In this document: positions 1 to 8,851 of the stretch, piece after piece
Position numbering within the stretch: position 1 is the first letter of the stretch
Layout of the letters: the number at the start of each line of letters is the position of its first letter
DNA from: Fragilariopsis cylindrus CCMP1102
Lineage: Eukaryota; Bacillariophyta; Bacillariophyceae; Bacillariales; Bacillariaceae
Length of the DNA: 34,253 bases
NCBI GenBank assembly: GCA_900095095.1
Contig: FMBT01000623.1
Location: forward strand, 1 to 34,253
Reading direction: 5' to 3'
Translations under genes and position numbers: made by a program
Notes under the pieces: model-generated
The model's database searches: none
Told to the model about the DNA's origin: nothing
Seen by the model: the letters and a program-made list of their open reading frames with translations, nothing else

Positions 1-178
1 GACCTGCTATTATACCTCTTGTAAGGACTGGTATAGTCCTTGTTGTTGTTGTTGTCGATGTTGTAAATGTTTCATCTTCATCTTCTCCTTCTTTATCTGT
101 AGTTCCATTAGTAATGTTGCTGTTTCCATAAAGATCGTCGTCATGATCGTCTACTTCCTCCGGGAACGTATCTTGCAT
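1..178 (-). CDS. Partial acidic, Thr-rich coding segment at left edge
   Basis: Reading leftward on the minus strand from an ATG at 178, the frame stays open to the window edge (59 codons). It encodes a start MQDTFPEEVDD, then a stretch rich in Asp, Glu and Thr, then TRTIPVLTRGIIAG at the edge. The segment just upstream on the same strand (about 361 to 186) is open in another frame and also looks coding (RKTFEKKLQTNNDEE, then Ser/Thr-rich), ending at a TAG beside the ATG. A splice acceptor-like TTTTTACCCAG lies at about 362-372. I could not find a donor that joins these pieces and the 381-845 frame in phase. The whole may be one gene with misplaced introns or with a sequence error. No family is recognised. 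Confidence 0.35.
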   Translation of the reverse strand, partial: MQDTFPEEVDDHDDDLYGNSNITNGTTDKEGEDEDETFTTSTTTTTRTIPVLTRGIIAG

Positions 179-380
179 CCTACGATGTTGCTTGCTGCTG
201 TGACGTTAAGAACTGATTTTGTTGCAATTGTGTACGCCACACTCCGTTTTCATTGGTCATTTTTACAGTAGTTTCTTCATAAGTAGAAGTTGAAGAAGAA
301 ATTGAAGTCGTCTCTTCATCGTTGTTGGTTTGTAGTTTCTTCTCGAAAGTTTTCCTCCTGGGTAAAAATAATAGCTGTAT

Positions 381-845
381 TCAATAATATTTTATCCCTA
401 TTGTCATCATCTTTACTACCGTCGACGACGTAGTCATCGTAATAGTGATTTGACGTTGTTGTTGACGTTGTCGTTGCGGTCCTCCTCCTGTACTTCCTCG
501 AAGAAATGAGGCAGTGGTAGTGGCAGTGGCAGTGGCAGCGGTAGTGGTAGCGGCAGCGGGACCAGTAGCACTAACATCAACGAAGATCGCTCGTCCTGGT
601 ACAATATTATCAAAGTTGACGCTATTAATGGAAACGAAATGTAGTAGTAAAGCCAATAATGCCATCAGATAATAGCAGCAACTGCAGTTGTCTACTCTTC
701 TCCTTCTAATTTTTCTTCTTAATCTTCTATTATTTATCATTCGTCTAATTTTTGATATTCTCATCAGTATCAGACTTGTTTTGTAGTGAATCAATCGAAT
801 GAGTGAATGGATCAGTGAGTCTCTCTCATACGCTATATAGTACAT
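381..845 (-). CDS. Hypothetical N-terminal exon with a basic, hydrophobic leader
   Basis: This minus-strand frame of 154 codons starts at the ATG at 845, with other in-frame ATGs downstream. It encodes an Arg-rich stretch (RRLRRKIRRRR), then a hydrophobic segment (YYLMALLALLLHFVSI), then an Ala/Thr-rich region and a Gln/Arg-rich tail. A basic region before a single hydrophobic helix would fit a signal anchor or a plastid/ER leader. The last codons (to the TGA at 381) may already be intron, because a good acceptor-like sequence follows and coding-like sequence resumes at about 361. The frame is low complexity in part and has no recognisable domain, so it may also be chance. It would be divergent from the 1724 gene. 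Confidence 0.3.
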   Translation of the reverse strand: MYYIAYERDSLIHSLIRLIHYKTSLILMRISKIRRMINNRRLRRKIRRRRVDNCSCCYYLMALLALLLHFVSINSVNFDNIVPGRAIFVDVSATGPAAATTTAATATATTTASFLRGSTGGGPQRQRQQQRQITITMTTSSTVVKMMTIGIKYY

Positions 846-1103
846 ACAGTCTCTTTTTGCTCTGCTTCTTCCAACAACACATGATATGCCTTCATCACAA
901 CGTGCGTCTCTGATGATCTCTTGTCGTGATCTTATGATGTCGGCGATGTGTGTACTTCTAAGTAAGAAACAGGAAAACAGTTAGATTTGTTTTATATACA
1001 CGAATCAATCTTGAATCTTCTTTTCGATTCTTCTAGCGCGACGATGATGATTGATTCTTGTTTGATTTCATTCCTTCATTCACCATTCGAATGATAATAA
1101 TTA

Positions 1104-1165
1104 TATTCGACTCAGTCGACTAAACTCATTTTGGTTTCATTTTTTTTTTTCAAACGTAAAATCGC
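1104..1165. promoter_or_regulatory. Shared divergent-promoter block, copy 1
   Basis: The block begins TATTCGACTCAGTCGACT, continues with CTCATTTT, and ends AACGTAAAATCGC. The core CGACT-C-AGTCG is a perfect palindrome around one base, as expected for a dimeric regulator such as a bZIP protein (inference). The same parts in the same order recur at 9133-9188. It lies about 260 bases from the leftward ATG at 845 and about 560 from the ATG at 1724. Confidence 0.4.
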
Positions 1166-1669
1166 ACTAAGCTGAGGGACAGAAGGACAGAAAACAGACG
1201 TTATGTGCACATCGCATCCATCAATGATTATTAGTCAATCAAACAAAAAATCAATCACAAAAATCAAAAATCATACAAGCAGTCACGGACACCCATAACA
1301 CCCATCACATGCATACGGTAAGTTACATCATCTGGTCGGCAGTGAAGGAGAAGAGGACAGAGCCAGGACACCTTCTTTCAACTCTCTTCTAGCTACTAGC
1401 TAGCTACAGTGGCTGCCATTAGCTTTATTAGAGCTCTACTATACGACAACCATTGAACTGAACATTGAAAGCAATTCGAAACAAACAAAAAAACACAGAC
1501 GAGGTGACTACCGTTGTATCATTGAAGGCAGGGCAACCCTTTTTCGTTCCAAGATAGTACTAGTATATTCTAATAAAAGTTTACTTTCAATAAGCTCTCG
1601 TTCGAAAGTTGAAGTCGAACGAATAATACGTACGGTAGAAAGCAAAGTAAACCTAAAGCAGGTTCAAAT

Positions 1670-1718
1670 AGAAAGAAAGGAAAGAAAGAAAAGAAAGAAA
1701 GAAAAGAAAAGAAAAGAA
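1670..1718 (+). repeat. Purine-only (GAAA)n tract in the 5' leader
   Basis: Forty-nine bases contain only A and G, mostly GAAA and GAAAA units, and end five bases before the first ATG of the 1724 gene. It is probably part of the mRNA leader and is a likely site of length variation. Confidence 0.7.
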
Positions 1719-1723
1719 CAGTG

Positions 1724-4714
1724 ATGATGTTGGATATTCAGAAAAAGATGACGATTCTTTTAAGTCTGTTTAGTATGACAGCATTGTCAGTTATAATGAG
1801 CATGACTAGTCCTACCACGTCGTGCGAGGCATTCACATTATCATCAAGCAGCAGCAGCAGCTCGACGATGACCCGAATGGTTGCCTCTTCATCCTCATCG
1901 ACTACTTCTTCTTCAACAACAACAACAAAATCGTCGTCTTCGTCGTCTTCTTCTTCGCTGACACTACCTAAAACACAATATCCAGATCCAAATTTAAACA
2001 ATCCATGGTATTCCACCAAAATTCAAACTGATATGTCCTATTCGACAAAAGTAAAATCATTATATTTACGTCATTGTGTTGTAGAACGAAAAGAAACTGC
2101 AGAATTAGCATTAAATTGGTATCTACAATTAACCAGTGGTGGTAGTGTTGAAAATGTTGGTACTAATAGTGGTGACGACGTCGAACAAGTCGTGATTCAT
2201 ACCAGTCGTGATCCATTCGGTGATGTGACAAAGCAATTATCAGCCTGTACAATGACAAGAGAAGAAGGTGGGAAGATTGGTTGGGTCGACATAGAAGTCA
2301 ATAAAAAATCAAATGAACTGACCTATTCAAGTTTAATACCTAGTGATATTCTTAAGAATTTAATTGAATTACAACCCAAAGCTGGGGATGTGCATATCAT
2401 TGGTCCCTCATCCAGTAGCAATCAAGTACATTTAATACGTGTAGAAGAATTATATATACCAAATATTGTACTACCAACTGAAAGAAAATCATTATCCACA
2501 TTAACATCGAGTAGTAGTAATAGTAATGGTAGTAAAAATGAAGATAAACTTGGTTCATTTAATGGTATAAATGCATTAGTATCACGTAACAAATTGAAAG
2601 GACATGGTACGTTGCGTTACTCGATAGATATTGTTTTACATTCTGTTTTGAATTAAAAGATCATTTTTCTTCTAATCGTTCATTTGCTCACTCACACACT
2701 CACTCACTCAAATTCACTCACACAGGTGTTATGCCAACTGTACCAAAATTTACAAAGACACAAAATAAGAATGGTGATAGTAACGATGACACAAATCAAA
2801 ATACAAATCCGAAACAAAAACAAAGAACATACGCAATTCAAACAAATGGTTGTCAAATGAATGTAGCGGATTCCGAACGGTTAGAAGGTATATTACAAAA
2901 TGAATTAGGATTACAACCAATTAATATGGATGAATCGTATCGTCCGGTGAATAAAGTAGAATTAAATACTGCCGACGTGATTATATTTAATACCTGTTCG
3001 ATACGAGATCATGCAGAACAAAAATTATATGATGCATTAGGACCATTCCGTGCCAGGAAACGACAAAAGCAGGTAGAAGGTGATACCAGTAATAGTGATT
3101 TTGCATTAATTGTTACTGGTTGTGTGGCACAACAAGAAGGTTTAAGGTTATTACAAAAAATACCTGAAATTGATGTTGTATTAGGACCACAATATGTACC
3201 ATATTTATCAGAAGTATTAACAAAAATTGAATGGGGATATCAATTCTGTTTAACAGAACCAACTATTATTATTGATAATTATAAAACAAATTATGATGGT
3301 AGTTCGTCGAGTAGCAGTACGAGTACGAGTATGAGTACGAGTAGTACAACAATAACTCCATCATCATCGACAGAGTCATCATCGATAGAGTCATTATCAG
3401 AGTCATCATCAACCTTAACAACAACAGCAACTCCATCATCGTCGTTGATGTTAGGACAACAACTTCCTGAAAATGATGATTTTTCATCGAAACCTATTCG
3501 TGGGCATGCAGTACGTGCATGGGTTAATGTTATATATGGTTGTAATGAACATTGTACATATTGTGTTGTACCAGCTAGTAAGTTTGATGCGTCTTTTGTT
3601 ACTGATGCTATTGATGCTATTGATACTTTGCCTGGTGTTTGGCACGTAATCGTGTTGTTGTAATCCTTTTTCTCACTCATTATATTTCTTCTTGTTGTTC
3701 TCAATCCTTCACAACACTTAAAACAAACACAAACAAAACAAATAAGCTCGTGGAATGGAACAATCACGGAGTATGGAAAGTATATTAGAAGAATGTTTAG
3801 ATTTAATTAATAATCGTGGTTACAAAGAAGTTACATTATTGGGACAAAATATTGATGCGTATGGACGGGATATGGTCCCAAAACGATCATTTGCGGATTT
3901 ATTACATTATCTTAATAGTAATTTATCATCTATAACCAGTAAATGCAGATTACGGTACGTAACATCTCATCCACGATATTTTTCAGATCGTGTAATTGAT
4001 GCAGTATCAACATTACCAAGTGTTTGTGAATGTTTTCATATGCCATTCCAGGCAGGTGATAATGATGTATTACGACGAATGAGACGTGGATATACATATG
4101 AAAGTTATATGAAAATTATACATAAGATACGCACGGCGTCACCTGATGCAGCAATAACAGCTGATGTTATTGTTGGTTTTCCAGGTGAAACAGAAGAAGC
4201 ATTCCAACGTACATTAGATTTAATGGATGAAGTTAAATTTGATAATTTGAATTCATTTGCATACTCAGCACGTCCAAATACAGAAGCAGCAACATGGACC
4301 AACGATGATGCTACTACTACATCTACTACTGCTACGTCTACAACTATCGATCTCACGACGACTGTTACGGACGATGATGATGATGATGATGATGATGATG
4401 AAGACAAAGCAGTAGTAGAGAATTATTTCGTTGTACCAGAAGAAGTGAAGAAGGAACGATTGGCACGTGTACAAGAATTAGCAGTACGGAATGGATTAGA
4501 ACGTAGTCAACGATATCTTGGTCGTGTCATTGAAGTTTTAGTTGAAGATAAAAATCCAAGAAATAATGGACAAGTTATGGGACGTACAAGACAAGGCCGT
4601 CAAGTATTCTTTGATGGTATCATTGATGAATTAAAAGGAGAATTTGTAGATGTAGAAATAACAGAAGCAAGAACATGGAGTTTGATGGGAAGACCAATAA
4701 CAAATAACGAATAA
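1724..4714 (+). CDS. miaB: Plastid parvulin-type isomerase fused to MiaB tRNA methylthiotransferase
   Basis: Three exons (1724-2606, 2726-3577, 3747-4714) join in phase into 900 residues. Residues 1-36 are a signal peptide ending SCEA, followed by F37, the plastid import site. Residues about 105-245 resemble a PpiC/parvulin prolyl isomerase: RHCVV, GGKIGW and HLIRVEE match the family, with both typical histidines kept. The rest is MiaB: cluster cysteines C337, C385 and C427, a radical-SAM CxxxCxxC at 567/571/574 (YGCNEHCTYC), and a TRAM domain from about 833. AWVNVIYGC and LLGQNIDAYGRD match cyanobacterial MiaB, pointing to plastid origin. The known family reaction adds a methylthio group to i6A37 of tRNAs, using two [4Fe-4S] clusters and S-adenosylmethionine. 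Ser-rich (about 487-546) and Asp-rich (about 763-804) inserts are unusual. A GTG at 1721 precedes the ATG. The MiaB assignment is strong; the isomerase assignment is moderate. Confidence 0.88.
2607..2725 (+). other. Intron 1 of the isomerase-MiaB gene
   Basis: This 119-base intron runs from GTACGT to CACACAG. Splicing joins KLKGH to GVMPTVPK in phase (split Gly codon). It sits in the linker between the isomerase and MiaB parts. If retained, translation would stop at 2654-2656, leaving only the isomerase part. Confidence 0.8.
3578..3746 (+). other. Intron 2 of the isomerase-MiaB gene
   Basis: This 169-base intron runs from GTAAGT to AATAAG. Splicing restores CVVPATRGMEQSRS, matching the family motif CVVPxxRGxEQSR that follows the radical-SAM cysteines. 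That makes the junction essentially certain. Confidence 0.88.
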
Positions 4715-4822
4715 AATAGAATGGAAATAGTAAATTAATAAGTAGTACAATGCTCTAAAATTATTTGACGTATGTATTGCAGTGAGATAAAATTATGACT
4801 GCATGTATATTGTTGTTGTTTA

Positions 4823-6517
4823 TTAGCGGAGTACTCTCCAAACAAAGCCGATGGAATTAAGCTTATCAAGGCGTTCTTTTAGTAGTTTATTCTTATTGAA
4901 AACTTTTCGCTGAGTACTTACCCACCGACCGAGTGGGGGATCTTCATCGTATGGTTTTGGTACCATTGTATGTTTATGCAACTTATTGTACGCAACAAGT
5001 TTTTGAAACACATCATCCCATTTTTCATATTTCTTTCCTTGAACTCCTTCCCATTCAAAGTCAATCGAATTCAAAAGGTCGAGTCGATTGGAAGGCATAT
5101 CATCATTTTTGTATATACCACGTTGTTGACTAACCCACTTTCCGAACTTGGGATCTTCGTCATATTGACTTGGCACCATCGTATTCTTGTGTTTCTCCTT
5201 GTACACAACAAGTTTTTTAAACATTCTCCTCCATGTTTTATCATATAAGTTCCATGCAAAGTCAATCGAATTCAAAAGGTCGAGTCGATTGGAAGGCAAT
5301 TCATCATTTCTGTATTGATAACGTTGTCTACTAACCCATAGACCGAGTGGGGGATCTTCATCATAATGACTTGGTACCATCGTATGATTATGTATCTCCT
5401 TATAGGCAACAAGTCTTTGAAAAGTCTTTTCCCAATTTGTATCATGCAAGCTCTTGTTATCAATTCGTCTTCTCTTTCCTCTTACTACTGGTGACTTTGA
5501 ACCTTTATCTTGATTGCTATCAGCGCTGTCTTCAGTTTCATCGCAGCTTTCTTCATCATCGCTGTGATCACGAGTACGTTTTCGATTTGTAGGACGCACA
5601 TCACCTTTACTGTTTTCTATGTCATTCTTCATCGCACACCTACTGCTACTGCTATTGATGTTGATGTTATTACCATTATATAACACCCAAACACTATCAC
5701 GTGGTTCTGTCTTGATCTTTTGTTGCATCCCTTCATTTATTCTATCATTATTATTATTGTGGTTGTGGTTGTTGGTGTTGCCTTCATCGTTACCGACGTC
5801 ATCGTCTGCCTTTGTTGCTGTTGTATCATCATGTCCTGCGATATTAGTAGTAGTGATAGTGACAGTGACAGCGTCGTTGTCGCCGTTCTTGTTGGTGTTG
5901 TAGCTTTTAGCCATGACGTCGGCGACAGTAGTAGTAGTAGTAGAAGTGGTAGTCGATAAGGTATCGTAATTATTGACGACAGGTAGGGCGATAGTAGTGC
6001 TAGGCGCAGCAGCAGCAGCAGTAGCAGCGTTATCGTTGTTGTTATCATTGACGACGTCATCATCGTTGTTGCTGTAGTCACAATAATATGGATGATTCTG
6101 ATACAATTCCATATATTGTGAATTAGCAGCAACAGCAGCAACAACAGCAGCAGTATCATCAACATACGTATTTGTATCTGCATTCGGCAACACCACGCTG
6201 GTAGTAGTAGAAGAAACATAATTATTCATAGTTGCCATCGCTTCTGCCATTACTATTCGTAATAATTCATCACCATCGTCAACATCAACGGCGTTATTAT
6301 TATCGCTACTAGTACTAGTACTAGTACTACTATTACTCATGACTGATATCGGTTTAATTTCTTGGTTCTTCCATTCAATATAATCATCATCGTTCCAACT
6401 GTCATTATTGACCTCCACCATCACCTTTCGTAACAATTCTTCACCGTCATCAGCAACATCGATGATATTGTTGTTCATAACGTAGTTATTATCACTACTA
6501 GTACTAGTAGTAGCCAT
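4823..6517 (-). CDS. Helicase-associated (HA) domain protein, three HA repeats
   Basis: This 564-residue frame starts at the ATG at 6517. Three HA domains lie at about 361-427, 428-499 and 500-564. Each has the family pattern: an aromatic start (W..xFQxLVAYK), a VPxxYDEDPxLGxWV core, QR, then RLDLLNSIxFxW. HA domains are small tryptophan-rich helical bundles, thought to bind DNA. They were named from bacterial helicases and are expanded without helicases in diatoms. There is no helicase motif here. The N-terminal part is low complexity (Asn, Asp, Thr, Ala) with a duplicated module, DDGEELLRKVM and DDGDELLRIVM. NRKRTR and RGKRRR are likely nuclear localisation signals, and KIKTEP fits a SUMO site. 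It ends 108 bases from the convergent 1724 gene. A nuclear DNA-binding or regulatory role is inferred; the target is unknown. Confidence 0.85.
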   Translation of the reverse strand: MATTSTSSDNNYVMNNNIIDVADDGEELLRKVMVEVNNDSWNDDDYIEWKNQEIKPISVMSNSSTSTSTSSDNNNAVDVDDGDELLRIVMAEAMATMNNYVSSTTTSVVLPNADTNTYVDDTAAVVAAVAANSQYMELYQNHPYYCDYSNNDDDVVNDNNNDNAATAAAAAPSTTIALPVVNNYDTLSTTTSTTTTTVADVMAKSYNTNKNGDNDAVTVTITTTNIAGHDDTTATKADDDVGNDEGNTNNHNHNNNNDRINEGMQQKIKTEPRDSVWVLYNGNNININSSSSRCAMKNDIENSKGDVRPTNRKRTRDHSDDEESCDETEDSADSNQDKGSKSPVVRGKRRRIDNKSLHDTNWEKTFQRLVAYKEIHNHTMVPSHYDEDPPLGLWVSRQRYQYRNDELPSNRLDLLNSIDFAWNLYDKTWRRMFKKLVVYKEKHKNTMVPSQYDEDPKFGKWVSQQRGIYKNDDMPSNRLDLLNSIDFEWEGVQGKKYEKWDDVFQKLVAYNKLHKHTMVPKPYDEDPPLGRWVSTQRKVFNKNKLLKERLDKLNSIGFVWRVLR

Positions 6518-6540
6518 GATTGATTGATTCGATTATTGTT

Positions 6541-6639
6541 CAATTCAGTTCAGTTCAGTTCAATTCAATTCAATTCAATTCAATTCAATTCAATTCAATT
6601 CAATTCAATTCAATTCAATTCAATTCAATTCAATTCAAT
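6541..6639. repeat. (TTCAA)n pentanucleotide microsatellite
   Basis: About 20 units of CAATT/TTCAA, with a few CAGTT variants at the left end, begin 23 bases upstream of the HA gene start at 6517. The tract therefore lies in its leader or core promoter. The variants sit only at one end, as expected when an array grows from the other. Confidence 0.9.
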
Positions 6640-7402
6640 ATAATTCGATTCTATTAAAGTATGCTATTAGGTACTATTGTTGTCTTCTGGTCTTTTAATT
6701 GCTTGGGTTCATCTCTAAGCTCTGTCGATAAGAATATCAATAGAACGGAGTTGTACAGTAGACAAGAATAATTTCCTCCGTGCATACGCTTGCTACGGGG
6801 TAAGCCATAATAATATTTTGACGCGCTAAATTAGACTACGGAGGAAGTAGTAGCGCCGTTTGGATTTTTGAAATCAAGTCATACATTACGTATATGTATT
6901 TGAAAACATAAAAATTCGCGAAAAATAAAAATCGAGCGCAATATTCTTAGATTTGCATCCCCCCCCCCCCCCCTAGTGAAAGCGATTACCACCACCGCCG
7001 TAGCGAAAGAAACAAATACTGTAGTGCTCTCAACAATAATTATGCTGATAATAAGGTTGTGAAAAATAACAGAATAGTCCCACCATTGGTGGGGACAATT
7101 AGAAATATGGCATACCAATAGTGTAAAGAATCAGCATAAGAAATACGGTCTATAAAAGTGTTTTGAATTTTTTTATCTTATGTTTTTTTTGTATGTTGTA
7201 TGTGGTTCCAAAAATAATATAGTTAACTCTACGCAATCCTGTCAAGCAGCTTTATTGTGCATTCGTTTCTTGTCTTTATTTTTAATTTTGCTCCTACACA
7301 TTTTACAATGATATCTCGTCTTCGCTCGTCTTTATATATCATTTTTCCGTTTTCAGGAATAGGACTACACGCACGTGTACAATGATACTCACTATGTATG
7401 TG
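6640..7402. other. Intergenic region with a poly-C run
   Basis: No credible gene was seen. The region lies between the start of the HA gene (6517) and the stop of the GNAT gene (7403), both on the minus strand, so it holds the HA promoter and the GNAT 3' end. A run of 15 C lies at 6959-6973. Open frames here are short and without family features. Confidence 0.5.
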
Positions 7403-8851
7403 TTATAATATTTTACGTAAAGTCAAGATTTTGCTTGGTAGTGGATCTACAGATGATATTACTTTTGTTGTTGTTTTTGATAGTATTGCTGTTATCTTAT
7501 TAATTTCATTTTCATCTTCATCTTCGTTTACATCATCATCATTAGTCGATGCAATGTTTTTGATCTTGTTGTTATCATTGTTAGTAGCAGTACCAGTGTT
7601 TGACAATCTTGATATTGTTGTTGACATTGTTGATGACGACGACGATGTTGACATCCAATTTGATTTTTCATATCCTAATAAATTTTGATATAATTCAATT
7701 GCTGCTTGATTGTTTTCTTCGACACGGATCCATATATCATTTAATAGTAATTGTGGTGGTTGTTGTTTATTTTTATTTCTATTCCTATTATGAATCGTAG
7801 TATTTAAATGAATCACAAATTGTTCGGATTCTAGTATTAATTGTTTTGCTAATCCTTTTCGTCGATGATTGATATCAATTATTAAATCAGATAGGTACGG
7901 TCTTGGTAATTTTAATTTTAATTCTGAATTTGAAGTTGAAGTTGAAGTTGATGATGATTCATTTACAACAACAGAAACATATGGTCGACAATCAATATCA
8001 CAAAAACCAACAATTTCTTTTGATTTGGACTTTGTTGTTGATTGACTGATATCATCATTATTCTGTGTTGTTGCTGTTGTTGTTGTGATTGTTGTTATCT
8101 TGATTGCTTCTACTATTAGCATCCGATGTCTGTCTTTATTCATATATGGATAATTTTGTTGTAGTCGATTTAATTCACCAGTAATTTCAATTTCAATTTC
8201 TATTTCTGGATTCATCTTACTATCTGAATTTGAATTTGAGTTTGAGTTTGCATTTGAATTTGAATTTGTATTTGTAGTAGTATTATTATTATTATGATAA
8301 AATCCATTTATTATTAATGTAGCAACTTGATTTAATTCTTTAAAAGAACAATCACGGATTTTATATTCTATACTACTATTTACATCCTCATTATCCTTAT
8401 CTTTGTCTTTATCTTCTTCTTCTATGATTTGTACTAGCTGCGGCGAAGATGATACTGTGTCCTGTGACGTGGTTGACGTTGACGTTGACGTCGACGTCGA
8501 CGATGATGATGATGATGATGATGATGATAAAATACTGAGTCGTCGTTGCCTGTAGTTACTGCCATTGCCAGCATTGCTACTTACGCTATTGTTAATTGTA
8601 GCAATTGTAGTCCTAGCAGTGGCTCTAGTAGCAGTAGCAGTATGTGTTGTAGGTGTAGGTGTAGTTGTGAATGCTGTTGCTACATCATAAGTACTAATTT
8701 TTTCTTTGTTGGTGAAGTTGAACATCATTATCATTGTTAGTAATAATGAAATAATCGACGAATAGTAACAAGATGAAGCAGTATATTTCCAATTCGATTT
8801 CGAATTCGATCTTGTCGTAATCATTGTTGTCGTCATTGGTGGCCTCGTCAT
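7403..8851 (-). CDS. Plastid-targeted GNAT-family N-acetyltransferase
   Basis: This is 482 residues from the ATG at 8851. The leader has a hydrophobic stretch (IISLLLTMIMM) and then DVATA|F at 60/61, the A|F plastid import site, followed by a Thr-rich transit region. The GNAT fold covers about 160-400: IEYKIRDCSFKEL at its start, RPYLSDLIID (strand 4), then the acetyl-CoA loop HRRKGLAKQLI at about 330, matching the (R/Q)xxGx(G/A) signature. DIWIRVEENNQAAIELYQ and LGYEK form the last conserved part. Long Asn/Thr/Ser inserts split the domain, and the C-terminal tail is low complexity. Plant plastid GNATs acetylate protein N-termini and lysines; the closest match and the substrate here cannot be assigned. 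The gene diverges from the aldehyde dehydrogenase gene across about 740 bases. Confidence 0.8.
   Translation of the reverse strand: MTRPPMTTTMITTRSNSKSNWKYTASSCYYSSIISLLLTMIMMFNFTNKEKISTYDVATAFTTTPTPTTHTATATRATARTTIATINNSVSSNAGNGSNYRQRRLSILSSSSSSSSSSTSTSTSTSTTSQDTVSSSPQLVQIIEEEDKDKDKDNEDVNSSIEYKIRDCSFKELNQVATLIINGFYHNNNNTTTNTNSNSNANSNSNSNSDSKMNPEIEIEIEITGELNRLQQNYPYMNKDRHRMLIVEAIKITTITTTTATTQNNDDISQSTTKSKSKEIVGFCDIDCRPYVSVVVNESSSTSTSTSNSELKLKLPRPYLSDLIIDINHRRKGLAKQLILESEQFVIHLNTTIHNRNRNKNKQQPPQLLLNDIWIRVEENNQAAIELYQNLLGYEKSNWMSTSSSSSTMSTTISRLSNTGTATNNDNNKIKNIASTNDDDVNEDEDENEINKITAILSKTTTKVISSVDPLPSKILTLRKIL

Larger units (their letters stand above)
846..1723. other. Intergenic region, probable divergent promoter
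   Basis: No credible gene was seen. The region separates the leftward 381-845 frame from the rightward 1724 gene. It holds a block at 1104-1165 that recurs at 9133-9188 in another divergent promoter, a T10 tract, and a purine-only tract just before the 1724 start. Confidence 0.5.

Noticed and set aside
1721-1723. GTG as start of the isomerase-MiaB gene
   Set aside because: In a nuclear gene the adjacent ATG at 1724 is the plausible start; the GTG only extends the open frame by one codon.
5071-5592. Small frames on both strands within the HA repeats at 4823-6517
   Set aside because: They are shadows created by the repeated HA coding sequence and have no independent support.
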